Shown here piece after piece: positions 1 through 7,706 of a stretch of DNA of 43,173 nucleotides. The position numbers were made by a program, and so were the translations under genes. This DNA is from Parcubacteria group bacterium Gr01-1014_20 (lineage in GTDB: Bacteria > Patescibacteriota > Minisyncoccia > UBA6257 > 2-01-FULL-56-20), in the NCBI GenBank assembly GCA_007376265.1, contig VMFW01000007.1, positions 1-43,173 of the forward strand, read 5' to 3'. Below the pieces are notes generated by a model. That model was not told the DNA's origin and searched no databases. It saw only the letters and a list, made by a program, of their open reading frames with translations. Within the stretch, counting starts at the first letter, position 1. Each line of letters opens with the position of its first letter.

Positions 1-1
1 A

Positions 2-1102
2 GTCATCGGGATTATCGGAATCCTATCGACCGTAGTTCTTCTTACCCTTAACCCCACCGAACTCTTGAAACAATCCCGAGATTCAACGAGAATCGCGGAA
101 TTAACCTCGCTCGACAAAGCCATTGGTTTTGCCTCATCCCAAAACCCAGATTTGGTTTTGGGGACGGCTAATACGGTGTACCTTTCGCTATCTGACAACG
201 ATGGGACGCCGGATTGTGATGATTATTTGGCTTCTTTGCCTCCCATTGTTTCGCCGTGGCAATATCGATGTGTGGCGGAATCTAACTTACGAAAGATTGA
301 TGGCAGTGGTTGGTTACCAGTAGATTTCACCTCCCTCACAATCGTGCCTATTGATACTCTGGCAGTTGATCGGGTGAATACAGCAATTTCAGGTTTGTAT
401 TACAGCTATGTGGTTGGTAATGGAACTTGGGAATTAAACGCACAGATGGAATCTAAAAAATATCAGTGGCAAGGGCAGGCAGACGTGGAGAGTACAGATG
501 GGGGAAACACCATAGTTCTTTTTGAGAAGGGGAATAATCTTAATATTATGCCGAAGGAGGCGAATGCACGGTTTACGACTATTCTACGGATTCCCACTGC
601 CGTTGGTGACTGTGAAAATATTAACCCCCAGACCGGTGTTCAATTCAATGCTTATTTTCCGAGGTGGACCATACCAGGTTCGAAGAGGGTGGCGGTGACT
701 AACTTGTGGCATTGGCAGTGGGACAGCAGTTTGGGTGTGGGCGAGACTTTAACCATGGCCCTTTATAAAGACAATAATCCAAAAAAGAGGATGTCTGACT
801 TTGTGACGATCAATGGCAATGGAATAGCTCAGAGTTGGATGTCTGGCACTTTGTCTTCTCCAGTAGAAGTTAACTTGGGTTCAACTTATATTTTTGGAAT
901 TGGAAATGATGAGGGTGGGCAGGCCTATAGTTTATCGGTGGAGGCCGGCGGGCTTGGTGGGTGTTCTAACTATCCTCCGAATACGACTACCACGACTGGG
1001 TACGTAGATGGCAATACAGCAGTACTTTCCGATACTGTGACGGGTACTGGTTTTGGCGGCGCTCAAATTGGAATTGTTGGTATCAGTTACGCTGAGAATT
1101 AA
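2..1102 (+). CDS. Type IV pilin-like protein with large C-terminal domain (5' end cut by window)
   Basis: The frame is open from base 2, so the TTG at base 65 given by the ORF track is internal. The first codons read IIGILSTVVLLTLNP followed by a basic, polar helix, which is the membrane helix and start of the alpha-1 spine of a type IV pilin just after the prepilin cleavage site; the leader peptide lies outside the window. After a pilin-like globular part (to about residue 165 of the track ORF) comes a further ~180 residues rich in Gly, Thr, Ser and aromatic residues, probably a beta-sandwich. Known pilins insert by the N-terminal helix and display the C-terminal part on the fibre. The extension suggests a binding or tip function, but I do not recognise its family. 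It is far from both pilus loci in this window. Confidence 0.72.
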   Translation, partial: VIGIIGILSTVVLLTLNPTELLKQSRDSTRIAELTSLDKAIGFASSQNPDLVLGTANTVYLSLSDNDGTPDCDDYLASLPPIVSPWQYRCVAESNLRKIDGSGWLPVDFTSLTIVPIDTLAVDRVNTAISGLYYSYVVGNGTWELNAQMESKKYQWQGQADVESTDGGNTIVLFEKGNNLNIMPKEANARFTTILRIPTAVGDCENINPQTGVQFNAYFPRWTIPGSKRVAVTNLWHWQWDSSLGVGETLTMALYKDNNPKKRMSDFVTINGNGIAQSWMSGTLSSPVEVNLGSTYIFGIGNDEGGQAYSLSVEAGGLGGCSNYPPNTTTTTGYVDGNTAVLSDTVTGTGFGGAQIGIVGISYAEN

Positions 1103-1233
1103 TAATTTTGGACTTGAATTTATTTAGGATTGATTGTAAGTTTTTACGGTGTCCGACCGCTTATCGTTTACAGACAATTATTTTCCCGTCACCAAGGTTT
1201 TACCGATCCATTTGGCGGGCAGATAGTCGCAGT

Positions 1234-1306
1234 GCCACCTTAGCTCAGTTGGTAGAGCAATGCTTTCGTAAAGCAAAGGTCCGCGGTTCGAATCCGCGAG
1301 GTGGCT
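1234..1306 (+). tRNA. tRNA-Thr (anticodon CGU)
   Basis: A full cloverleaf can be folded. The acceptor stem GCCACCT pairs with AGGTGGC, the D stem is GCTC/GAGC, the anticodon loop is TTCGTAA with anticodon CGT, and the T stem CGCGG/CCGCG encloses TTCGAAT. Positions 27 and 43 form an A-A mismatch at the top of the anticodon stem. The discriminator base is T and no CCA is encoded, so CCA must be added after processing. The prfB start codon begins two bases after the discriminator base. Confidence 0.95.
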
Positions 1307-1307
1307 C

Positions 1308-2279
1308 ATGGATTACAAAGAACAGTTAGAAAAGGATCGGGTTTTGGCGGATCAAAAAATCAAGGAATTGGGTGAGTTGAATGATTTGGTTAATCGTTTT
1401 TATGAAGTAGATAGAGAGATTTTACAGTTAAGTTCCTGCGATTTCGCTATGGGCGAATCCTTCACTCAATCAGAGGATTGGCGAGCCAGGTTTTTTGAAG
1501 TGAGGCGGAAATTCAGACAGTTGGAGATTCGGGAGATTTTTAAAGGGCCATACGATAAGCGGTCGGCGGTTTTGGGTTTTTACCCTGGGGCCGGCGGGGA
1601 AGATGCCGGAGATTGGACCAAGATGCTTTTTTCCATGTATTCCAAATACGCGGAGCGGCAGGGTTGGCGGGTGAATGTTTTGGATGATAATCCGAACCGA
1701 GTGACGACGGAGGTGAGGGGCGAGTATGCTTACGGGTATTTAAAAGGCGAGGCTGGGGTTCACCGGCTGGTTCGAACCTCTCCCTTTTCCGCCAAACAAC
1801 TTCGGCACACTTCTTTCGCTTTGGTTGAGGTTTTACCGGATTTACCGGAGCTAGAAGAATCAAAGTTTCAGATTCCCGAAGGCGATTTAAAGTTTGAGTT
1901 TTTTCGATCTTCTGGTCCGGGAGGACAAAACGTAAATAAGGTGGAAACGGCGGTGAGAGTAATCCACATTCCAACGGGACTGACGACTAGTTCGCAGGTG
2001 GAACGGTCGCAGGTGGCAAACAGGGAAAAAGCGTTGAAAGTTTTGAAGGCGAAGCTGTTTGATTTGATGGAAAAGCAAAAAGTGAAGGAGTTGGGTGAGC
2101 TTCGTACAAAAGTTAAGCCCGAATGGGGGAGTCAGATTCGGTCATACGTTTTGAATCCTTACAAACTAGTTAAAGATCATAGGACTGAAGTTGAGACGAG
2201 TAATGTGGATAGGGTTCTAGAAGGTGATTTAGAAATGTTTATCGAGGCTGAGGTTGAATGGGGAAATAAAAAGGTTTAG
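1308..2279 (+). CDS. prfB: Peptide chain release factor 2
   Basis: Class I release factor that reads UAA/UGA and triggers peptide release on the ribosome. The RF2-type recognition tripeptide SPF is at residues 158-160 and the catalytic GGQ loop (GPGGQ) at 203-207. The protein has 323 aa against about 365 in E. coli, the shortening being in the N-terminal helical domain. The programmed UGA frameshift site of many prfB genes is absent, because a tRNA occupies the sequence directly upstream. The ATG at 1308 is two bases after the tRNA-Thr discriminator base, leaving no room for a ribosome binding site outside the tRNA. The intact gene fits normal use of UGA as stop. Confidence 0.93.
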   Translation: MDYKEQLEKDRVLADQKIKELGELNDLVNRFYEVDREILQLSSCDFAMGESFTQSEDWRARFFEVRRKFRQLEIREIFKGPYDKRSAVLGFYPGAGGEDAGDWTKMLFSMYSKYAERQGWRVNVLDDNPNRVTTEVRGEYAYGYLKGEAGVHRLVRTSPFSAKQLRHTSFALVEVLPDLPELEESKFQIPEGDLKFEFFRSSGPGGQNVNKVETAVRVIHIPTGLTTSSQVERSQVANREKALKVLKAKLFDLMEKQKVKELGELRTKVKPEWGSQIRSYVLNPYKLVKDHRTEVETSNVDRVLEGDLEMFIEAEVEWGNKKV

Positions 2280-2343
2280 TTTTTGCGTTTGCGGTCATTT
2301 TTGATTATTTCTGGTAAATGTTAGAATTAACGCTCGGGTATTT

Positions 2344-2352
2344 TGATATAAA
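2344..2352 (+). promoter_or_regulatory. Extended -10 promoter of ftsE, leaderless geometry
   Basis: TGA plus TATAAA (2347-2352) ends six bases before the ftsE ATG at 2359, so transcription would begin at or next to the start codon. No Shine-Dalgarno sequence is seen. Confidence 0.6.
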
Positions 2353-2358
2353 TCATCA

Positions 2359-3042
2359 ATGATTGCCTTCCAAAACGTTTTTAAAATTTACAATAGCCAT
2401 TCAGTGGCGCTTGAGGATATTGCTTTTCAGGTGAGTCCGGGGGAGTTTATATCGCTCGTGGGTAGATCTGGGGCCGGGAAGTCGACTGTGATTAGGCTGC
2501 TTATTGGAGAGGAAAAACCAACCAAGGGGAGGATATTTTTTGGTCAATATGAGGTTAACAAGTTAACCGATAGGGAATTGCCGGCGTTTCGGCGTCATGT
2601 AGGAGTGGTTTTCCAAGATTTTAGGCTTTTACCCATGAAAAGCGCCTATGAGAATGTAGCTTTCGCACTTGAAGTGGCTGGGCGACCCCAAAGGGAGATC
2701 AGCGATTTGGTGCCACAGGTACTAGATATGGTTGGGCTGGGAGATAAGGGTAAAAACTTTCCTCATGAGCTCTCCGGCGGAGAGAAGCAAAGGGTGGCGA
2801 TTGCGAGAGCTATGGTGCACCGACCGGAGGTTATTATCGCGGATGAGCCGACCGGAAACCTAGACCCATTTCATACGATGGAAATTATTAATTTATTGCT
2901 TAAAATCAATCAATTGGGAACAACCCTGGTTTTAGCCACGCATAATAAGGACATTGTGAACGGTCTGAATAAGAGGGTAATAACTTTGGACCACGGGCGT
3001 ATAATAAGGGACGAGGAGAAGGGGAAGTACATACTAGTATGA
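2359..3042 (+). CDS. ftsE: Cell division ABC transporter ATPase FtsE
   Basis: Cytoplasmic ATPase of the FtsEX complex, which couples ATP hydrolysis to control of peptidoglycan hydrolases at the division septum. Walker A (GRSGAGKST) is near residues 35-43, followed by the signature LSGGEKQRVAIARA, Walker B IIADEPTG and a switch histidine in LATHNKD. Length (227 aa) is normal for FtsE. ftsX follows after about 40 bases, confirming the assignment over other short ABC ATPases. The start is fixed by the -10 element six bases upstream. Confidence 0.93.
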   Translation: MIAFQNVFKIYNSHSVALEDIAFQVSPGEFISLVGRSGAGKSTVIRLLIGEEKPTKGRIFFGQYEVNKLTDRELPAFRRHVGVVFQDFRLLPMKSAYENVAFALEVAGRPQREISDLVPQVLDMVGLGDKGKNFPHELSGGEKQRVAIARAMVHRPEVIIADEPTGNLDPFHTMEIINLLLKINQLGTTLVLATHNKDIVNGLNKRVITLDHGRIIRDEEKGKYILV

Positions 3043-3085
3043 GACATGAAGCGTGTAGTATGAAACATGTAACACAAATAAGGAA
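3043..3085 (+). repeat. ATGAAACATG-type short repeat words between ftsE and ftsX
   Basis: The 43-base spacer carries GAGACATGAAG and TATGAAACATGTAACAC. Similar GAAACA/CATGA words occur in the spacers before the pilin genes at 39256 and 41060. No clear secondary structure was seen. Confidence 0.4.
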
Positions 3086-3994
3086 ATGATCACGAAACTT
3101 TCACGAATAATACATTTTGGACTTCAGAATTTTTGGCGAAACGGCTTGCTTTCGACCGGAACGGTGGCGATTACGCTCTTGGCGCTGATGGTTTCTTTGG
3201 GTTTACTTCTTTTCGGCGTGGTGACGGACGCGGCGATCGCTTCGGTACAGGATAAAATTGACATCAGTGTTTACTTTAAAACCAGCACTTCTGAAGATCA
3301 GGTTTTGAGCATCAAACAGGTACTAGAGGCGCTGCCGGAGGTTAAAAACGTGGATTACGTTTCGCGAGACCAAGCAATGGAAATTTTCAAAACGGAACAC
3401 CAGGGAGACGAATCTATTTCACAAGCCATCAATATTTTAGGAAGCAACCCACTTGAAGCTTATTTAAACATTCGAGCCCATCGGCCGGATCAGTATGCGC
3501 TTATCGATGAGAATTTGAAAAACCCAAGTATCGGCCAGTATGTTAGTAGTAGGAGTTATAGTGAGAATCAGTTGGTAATCGATCGGCTTTCAAGGATTAT
3601 CTCAAATGTGAACTTGGGAGGATTTGCGTTAACAATAATTCTCGCGCTAGTAGCCGGACTGATTGTTTACAACACGATTCGTTTGGCAATTTATTCTGGT
3701 CGGGATGAGATTGGGATAATGAGGGCGGTGGGCGCTTCTAACTTCTTAGTTCGAGGGCCCTTTATGGTAGATGGGATTCTCACCGGAACACTGGCGGCGG
3801 TTTTGAGCTTGATTATTGCCGCGCCGGTCTTGAGTTTCTTGTCCTCTAAATTGGGCGGTTTTGTCCCCGGCTTGAATATTTTTCAGTATTTTTATACGCA
3901 TATTTTTGGTTTATTGGGATTGCAATTATTGTTTGGAGTTGGAGTTTGCACGATTTCGAGTTTTCTGGCAGCTCGGCGGTATCTAAAAAATTAG
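3086..3994 (+). CDS. ftsX: Cell division permease FtsX
   Basis: Membrane partner of FtsE. The 302 residues show the FtsX layout: a cytoplasmic N-terminus, one transmembrane segment (about 22-45), an extracytoplasmic domain (about 50-165) that in this family contacts peptidoglycan hydrolases or their activators, and three further transmembrane segments (about 175-298). The motif IGIMRAVGAS is typical of the FtsX/MacB permease fold. It is co-directional with ftsE at short spacing and probably co-transcribed. Confidence 0.92.
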   Translation: MITKLSRIIHFGLQNFWRNGLLSTGTVAITLLALMVSLGLLLFGVVTDAAIASVQDKIDISVYFKTSTSEDQVLSIKQVLEALPEVKNVDYVSRDQAMEIFKTEHQGDESISQAINILGSNPLEAYLNIRAHRPDQYALIDENLKNPSIGQYVSSRSYSENQLVIDRLSRIISNVNLGGFALTIILALVAGLIVYNTIRLAIYSGRDEIGIMRAVGASNFLVRGPFMVDGILTGTLAAVLSLIIAAPVLSFLSSKLGGFVPGLNIFQYFYTHIFGLLGLQLLFGVGVCTISSFLAARRYLKN

Positions 3995-4048
3995 GGCGGT
4001 GAGTTGGGGTTTTGAGGGAAATTGGGCTGGGTTTAAATCTGATTAACT

Positions 4049-4564
4049 ATGGTTAAAAAAATTTTGTTTTGGTTGATTTTTTTGGGAGCGCTGATCGGGC
4101 TTGTTCTTATTTTGTCGAAGAACACTACTAATTTACCAGAGAAAGTTTTAGATCCGGAAGACGCGACTTATTTAATTGACGAAACCCCGATAACCCTTAC
4201 GGACGGTCTTTTTGAGGGTCTGGTGGCGGTGGATTCAGCGGCCGTTGAGCGGTGGCAGATTTCTAAAAAAATTGAGGGCGATTTGAATGGAGACACGAAG
4301 AGTGACTGGGCTGTGGTTTTGTACGGAAACACTGGGGGGACGGGAACTTTTTACTATCTAGCGGCTGTAGTGGGTAGCGGCGAGAGTATCCCGGCGGTTT
4401 TTGTGGGTGATCGGATTTCGATAAGTTCTTTAATGATAGAGGATGGGATCGTCAAGTTGGTCTACGAGGATCGAAACGAGGGAGAGCCTTTAGCGACAGA
4501 GCCGACAGTCGAGAAAAAGCTTTTGTACCGGCTTGAAAATGGAGAACTTGTTTTAGAGGGATAG
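4049..4564 (+). CDS. Membrane-anchored hypothetical protein
   Basis: This 171-aa protein has an N-terminal transmembrane anchor (about residues 4-22, no lipobox cysteine) and an exported domain. The exported part contains GDLNGDTKSDWAVVLYG, which resembles the Asp-rich calcium-binding loop of FG-GAP-like or dockerin-like repeats, then an aromatic beta-rich stretch. It follows ftsX by about 55 bases and may share its transcript. I do not recognise a named family, and a link to division is inferred only from position. Confidence 0.7.
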   Translation: MVKKILFWLIFLGALIGLVLILSKNTTNLPEKVLDPEDATYLIDETPITLTDGLFEGLVAVDSAAVERWQISKKIEGDLNGDTKSDWAVVLYGNTGGTGTFYYLAAVVGSGESIPAVFVGDRISISSLMIEDGIVKLVYEDRNEGEPLATEPTVEKKLLYRLENGELVLEG

Positions 4565-4613
4565 GGGCGGGAATGGTGCCGAGGGAAGTGGAGTTTTGAA
4601 CTTTTTGTTTTTT

Positions 4614-4622
4614 TGTTACAAT
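4614..4622 (+). promoter_or_regulatory. Extended -10 promoter of the cupredoxin gene
   Basis: TGT plus TACAAT (4617-4622) lies upstream of the ATG at 4660, with a TTGAAC hexamer 15 bases upstream of the -10. This would give a leader of about 30 bases rich in A, unlike the leaderless genes nearby. Confidence 0.45.
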
Positions 4623-4659
4623 TACCCCTCAAAGGTCAAAAACAACAAAAAGAAAAACT

Positions 4660-5133
4660 ATGAATAAAAATTTAATTGTGGGATTGGTGGTTGTGGTTTT
4701 AGTCGTACTTGGCGTTGCTTTTTTCTCGACTAATAAAACGGAGGCTCCAGGAGATGAAGTTGGCACTTCGACTGAAGGGACAATGATGGGGGACAAAGAG
4801 GATGGCGCTATGATGGATGATAAGGAGAAGATGATGGGTGAAGGGGAGATGATGGCGAGCGTTAAAGAGTTTACGGTTGAAGCGCGAAGTTTTAAGTTTT
4901 CGGTTTCAGAGATGAGGGTGAAGAGTGGCGACACGGTTCGAGTGGTTTTTAAAAACGCCGAAGGATTTCATGATTGGAAGTTAGATGAGTTTGGCGTTAA
5001 GACCAAACAGCTTCAGGCTGGTCAAGAAGAGACGGTTGAGTTTAAGGTTGATAAAACTGGAACGTTTGAGTACTACTGTTCGGTTGGTCAACACAGAGCG
5101 AATGGAATGAAGGGGAGATTGATTGTTGAGTAG
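4660..5133 (+). CDS. Membrane-anchored cupredoxin (blue copper protein)
   Basis: A single N-terminal transmembrane helix (residues 5-22) is followed by a linker rich in Met, Asp and Glu with repeated MMGDK/MMDDK-like motifs (about 35-65), then a plastocyanin-like domain (68-157). The expected type 1 copper ligands are present: H104, C140, H145 and M150, with the usual C-x4-H-x4-M spacing. It probably binds copper on the outer face of the membrane for electron transfer or copper buffering. The methionine-rich linker could itself bind copper. No partner oxidase is in the window. Confidence 0.85.
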   Translation: MNKNLIVGLVVVVLVVLGVAFFSTNKTEAPGDEVGTSTEGTMMGDKEDGAMMDDKEKMMGEGEMMASVKEFTVEARSFKFSVSEMRVKSGDTVRVVFKNAEGFHDWKLDEFGVKTKQLQAGQEETVEFKVDKTGTFEYYCSVGQHRANGMKGRLIVE

Positions 5134-5141
5134 TTTTTTTT

Positions 5142-5164
5142 AAAATTCCCCATGGGGTGATTTT
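5142..5164. terminator. Hairpin between convergent genes
   Basis: AAAAT and ATTTT flank the perfect core CCCCATGGGG between the cupredoxin gene and the convergent DUF4382 gene. It has only a short T run on the plus strand, so it is a possible two-way terminator. Confidence 0.5.
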
Positions 5165-6187
5165 CTAGAATTGAACAATGGAGCCGTTGGCCGGATCCAT
5201 GTAAATGGTGGTTTTGGCTGATTTTTTTATTCCCGTGATTTCCCAGAAGAGTGGTCCGTTTTTGCTTACGAGCTCGATTGAGAGAACTTTTTCAAGAGAG
5301 CTGCCGGAGATCGCGATTTCGATAGCGCGGGTGGCAGGAGTGGCAAGCCCGGTTTCACTTAGCTCCACTCGGCCGATTTTAAAGATGTCGCCAATAAGCT
5401 CGATTTGCGTGGCCGATCGGAAGGAAAAGCCCTCTTGAACATCGCCGTTTTCGTCCATACCAATTTCGCGACTAATGTAGTCGACGCCACTGCTCATAAG
5501 TATCTGGCCACCACTTCGAATTTGGGCGATGATGTTGGATTGACTCGATATTTCGAGAAATGGGAAGAAGATATAGCTTCCATTCCCGCTAACGTGGAGG
5601 GATTTATCAACATCGAAATCAAACGTGATCGCCATGGTGTCGCCAGCGTTGACTTTCACCTGGAGGGGAAACCGAATGGTGTCGGAGGGCAGTTTGGCGC
5701 CGCCGGTCGTGCCATCGAATTTAACAACAGCCACATCTTTAATCGTGAGCCAGATTTGGTCGTAGGTTTCTTTTGCTAAATTGCCCTCAGTTAAGAAGGC
5801 TAACGAAGCCGACCGTCTTAGTTCAAGTAAGTCTAACTTTTTTAATACCACCGGAACGCTCAACCAACCCTTGGTCGGACTGTGCATTTTTACCTCAGAG
5901 ATTGTGACAAAGATGGATTTGATGTCGGCCGTATTTACGGCGGCATCTGTAACGGCAAAGATGACTCGACCAGTTGAGGCGGAGGGTTTGGATGGGGTTA
6001 TGGTTGTTTTGGGTGGGGTGGGGGTGGCTTTTGGCTGTTCCTCGTCGATTGTCACAGCCCCAGTGCTAGTTGATTCCTGGGGTTCTTGGTCTAACCCTGG
6101 GTTTTCCGGCCGATTAATAAAAGACAGGCCCAATAAGAAAATGACGACTATTACTAGTCCGCCGATAATTAGATTGTTTTTGTTCAT
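5165..6187 (-). CDS. DUF4382 domain protein, membrane-anchored
   Basis: The start chosen is the ATG at 6187 (MNKNNLIIGG), eight codons inside the ORF-track start, because TATAAT ends six bases before it. The 340-aa product has an N-terminal transmembrane anchor (about residues 6-22), a Pro/Thr/Ser/Glu-rich linker (to about 65) and a beta-rich exported domain starting near GRVIFAVTDAA. The pattern of a TDA motif, VTISEVKMH and LLELRR matches the DUF4382 family of exported proteins of unknown function. The last ~100 residues are a further domain I cannot name. Confidence 0.8.
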   Translation of the reverse strand: MNKNNLIIGGLVIVVIFLLGLSFINRPENPGLDQEPQESTSTGAVTIDEEQPKATPTPPKTTITPSKPSASTGRVIFAVTDAAVNTADIKSIFVTISEVKMHSPTKGWLSVPVVLKKLDLLELRRSASLAFLTEGNLAKETYDQIWLTIKDVAVVKFDGTTGGAKLPSDTIRFPLQVKVNAGDTMAITFDFDVDKSLHVSGNGSYIFFPFLEISSQSNIIAQIRSGGQILMSSGVDYISREIGMDENGDVQEGFSFRSATQIELIGDIFKIGRVELSETGLATPATRAIEIAISGSSLEKVLSIELVSKNGPLFWEITGIKKSAKTTIYMDPANGSIVQF

Positions 6188-6193
6188 GGGGAT

Positions 6194-6202
6194 ATTATAG
6201 CA
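6194..6202 (-). promoter_or_regulatory. Extended -10 promoter of the DUF4382 gene, leaderless geometry
   Basis: On the minus strand TGC plus TATAAT ends six bases before the ATG at 6187. This is a consensus extended -10 with the predicted transcription start on the A of the start codon. Confidence 0.7.
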
Positions 6203-6235
6203 TTTTGCCACTTTTGCTGATGCCGAGTTTTAGTT

Positions 6236-6241
6236 TATAAT
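6236..6241 (+). promoter_or_regulatory. -10 element of the YhhQ-like gene
   Basis: TATAAT ends 13 bases before the ATG at 6255, giving a predicted leader of only about six bases. It lies back to back with the minus-strand promoter of the DUF4382 gene. Confidence 0.55.
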
Positions 6242-6254
6242 TTAACTAGTATTT

Positions 6255-6959
6255 ATGAACGAGCTCCTTTTTTTTCTGGCGGTTTTTATAGATTTTTGTT
6301 TTGTGTTTCTCTTTTTCCACCTTGGCGTCAAAGTGGGACGCCGGCTTTTTGTTGGTATTATTATTAACCTAATTTTGGTGGCCGTTTTTGGTGGCAAGCT
6401 CATCTCGCTTTTTGGGTTTACCACCAATGTCGGTAATATTTTCTATGCGGCGGTTTTTTTGGGTGTGCAGCTTACACTCGAGTACTACGGGCGGAAAGAC
6501 GCTATTCGAAGTGTTTGGGTTAGTTTCTTTGCGGTTAACTTTTTTGTTCTGATGGGACAAGTTGTTCTTGGGTTTCAGGTTGAACCGATGAGCGGTGAAC
6601 TTGCAAGTGCGCTCAGGGTTGTTTTCGGAGTTGTTCCTCGGGTTACGATTGCTTCGCTTTTTGGTCTCATTTTGTCTCAATACGCAAACATTTACATCTA
6701 TGATTTTGTTCGTCGGAGGGTTGGCGAGGCACGGTTATGGCTTAGGTCACTTACGGCTGTGTTAGTGGGCCAACTGGTGGACAGTTTAGTGTTTTTCTCG
6801 ATTGCTTTTTTAGGGGCTCTGGAATTTGGCACGGTTCTACAGGTAATGATTGTCGGTTTTGTAATAAAGGTGTTGATTGGGGTGATGGCGCTCCCATTTT
6901 TGCATATGAGTCGACTGTACGCGCCAGTGATTGAAGCGGAGAGGGGGGGGATTAGCTGA
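6255..6959 (+). CDS. YhhQ/VUT-family membrane protein (putative queuosine precursor transporter)
   Basis: This 234-aa protein has about six transmembrane segments. The segment TNVGNIFYAAVFLGVQLTLEYYG and the later RVTIASLFGLILSQYANIYIYD and VGQLVDSLVFF match the conserved positions of the VUT/YhhQ family (TNV.., DxxxE.YG-like, ASL..sQ, QxxDS). Members take up queuosine precursors for tRNA modification. The DILNEHYG-like motif is weaker here (LTLEYYG). It is followed by a terminator and forms its own transcription unit. Confidence 0.75.
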   Translation: MNELLFFLAVFIDFCFVFLFFHLGVKVGRRLFVGIIINLILVAVFGGKLISLFGFTTNVGNIFYAAVFLGVQLTLEYYGRKDAIRSVWVSFFAVNFFVLMGQVVLGFQVEPMSGELASALRVVFGVVPRVTIASLFGLILSQYANIYIYDFVRRRVGEARLWLRSLTAVLVGQLVDSLVFFSIAFLGALEFGTVLQVMIVGFVIKVLIGVMALPFLHMSRLYAPVIEAERGGIS

Positions 6960-7011
6960 CCATCCATGCTTTTTGGGTTTGGCATCGACAGACGTTCGGC
7001 CGGTTTTTTGG

Positions 7012-7039
7012 TTGACGCTCTGCGTCTTTTTTTGATACT
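7012..7039 (+). promoter_or_regulatory. Promoter of the DUF47 remnant, overlapping the upstream terminator
   Basis: TTGACG (7012-7017) and GATACT (7034-7039) are separated by 16 bases. The element overlaps the hairpin that ends the YhhQ-like unit. Confidence 0.4.
7014..7033 (+). terminator. Terminator after the YhhQ-like gene
   Basis: GACGC-TCT-GCGTC is followed directly by seven T, a compact intrinsic terminator about 55 bases after the stop codon. Confidence 0.65.
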
Positions 7040-7097
7040 CTTTGGTTGGAAAAAGACAGCTGTTTGAAAATTAATCCTTGGAATGAGGAGGGTAGAA

Positions 7098-7641
7098 ATG
7101 GGTCTTTTCGGTTTTGGCCGAACAAGAGATGCCGAGATTCGGAAGATTTTTCGGGATCACATTGTGAATACCAGAAAATGCGCCTACGAACTTAGGACAA
7201 TTTTTGGCGCTTCGGCTACAGATTTTCAGTTAACCCCCGAGCGTATTAGTCGGATCGAGGAGATGGAGCATGAAGGCGATCGACTGACTCATCAGCTTAA
7301 CCTTATTATGAACGATGCTTTCATTACGTGGATTGAAAAAGATGACATCCATCACCTCATAATTGAGCTAGATGAGGTGGTGGATAATATCAAGAAGGTC
7401 GTTTTGCACGTTCGCGCCTATGGGATTAGCGCCGGTCGGCAGGAGGCTTCTGATTTTTGCGGAATTATTACGAGAATGACGGAACTTCTGACCGTGCTTG
7501 TCGAAATGCTCGATAAGCCAAACATTCTCCACGCCCAGGTGGGATATTGTCGGCAAAGTCGTCTTTGCCTGGGTCCTAACCTTTCCCGTTTGCGGGGGGA
7601 TTGCTTTTCTAATTTCGTATTTAATCAAGCAACTTATGTAG
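7098..7641 (+). pseudogene. DUF47 (PhoU-like) fragment fused to the tail of a PiT phosphate transporter
   Basis: The ATG at 7098 (MGLFGFGRTRD) is preceded by the ribosome binding site GAGGAGGG and is preferred to the track start at 7083. Residues 1 to about 145 match DUF47/PhoU-like proteins (EMEHEGDRLTHQ, FITWIEKDDIHHLI, ELDEVVDNIKK), which normally reach about 205 aa and precede a pit gene. From about 7535 the +1 frame reads RWDIVGKVVFAWVLTFP and on to TAG at 7639-7641, which matches the C-terminal end of PiT phosphate permeases. A deletion of more than 1 kb therefore seems to have removed the end of DUF47 and most of pit. In the DUF47 frame there is no stop before msrA, so the track shows one 407-aa ORF. 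Confidence 0.75.
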
Positions 7642-7646
7642 AAACT

Positions 7647-7676
7647 AAAACGAGCTCACAGGAGAGCTCGTTTTTT
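7647..7676 (+). terminator. Terminator of the former DUF47-pit operon
   Basis: AAAACGAGCTC pairs with GAGCTCGTTTT around ACAGGA and ends in a T run. It lies six bases after the PiT-frame stop codon and before the msrA promoter, showing that msrA is a separate unit. Confidence 0.85.
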
Positions 7677-7694
7677 AGTAATTGGCGATTAGAG

Positions 7695-7700
7695 TATAAT
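7695..7700 (+). promoter_or_regulatory. -10 promoter of msrA, leaderless geometry
   Basis: TATAAT ends six bases before the ATG at 7707, which places transcription initiation on the start codon. Confidence 0.65.
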
Positions 7701-7706
7701 GAAGCT

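Noticed and set aside
1180-1225. Possible further GTCCGTAG-type repeat copy (CGTCACCAAGG ... TGGCGGGCAG)
   Set aside because: Only loosely similar to the three copies and lacks the GTCCGTAG core.
1108-1329. 73-aa ORF reading through tRNA-Thr
   Set aside because: It runs across the tRNA gene and ends inside prfB; no protein features.
1234-1400. Programmed +1 frameshift in prfB
   Set aside because: No upstream short frame with UGA exists, since the tRNA occupies that DNA, and the main frame is open from the ATG.
1540-1974. 144-aa antisense ORF in prfB
   Set aside because: Shadow of a real gene with clear RF2 motifs; no start signal or family.
5781-6200. 139-aa plus-strand ORF opposite the DUF4382 gene
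   Set aside because: Antisense shadow. The minus strand has an anchor, linker, family match and a consensus promoter.
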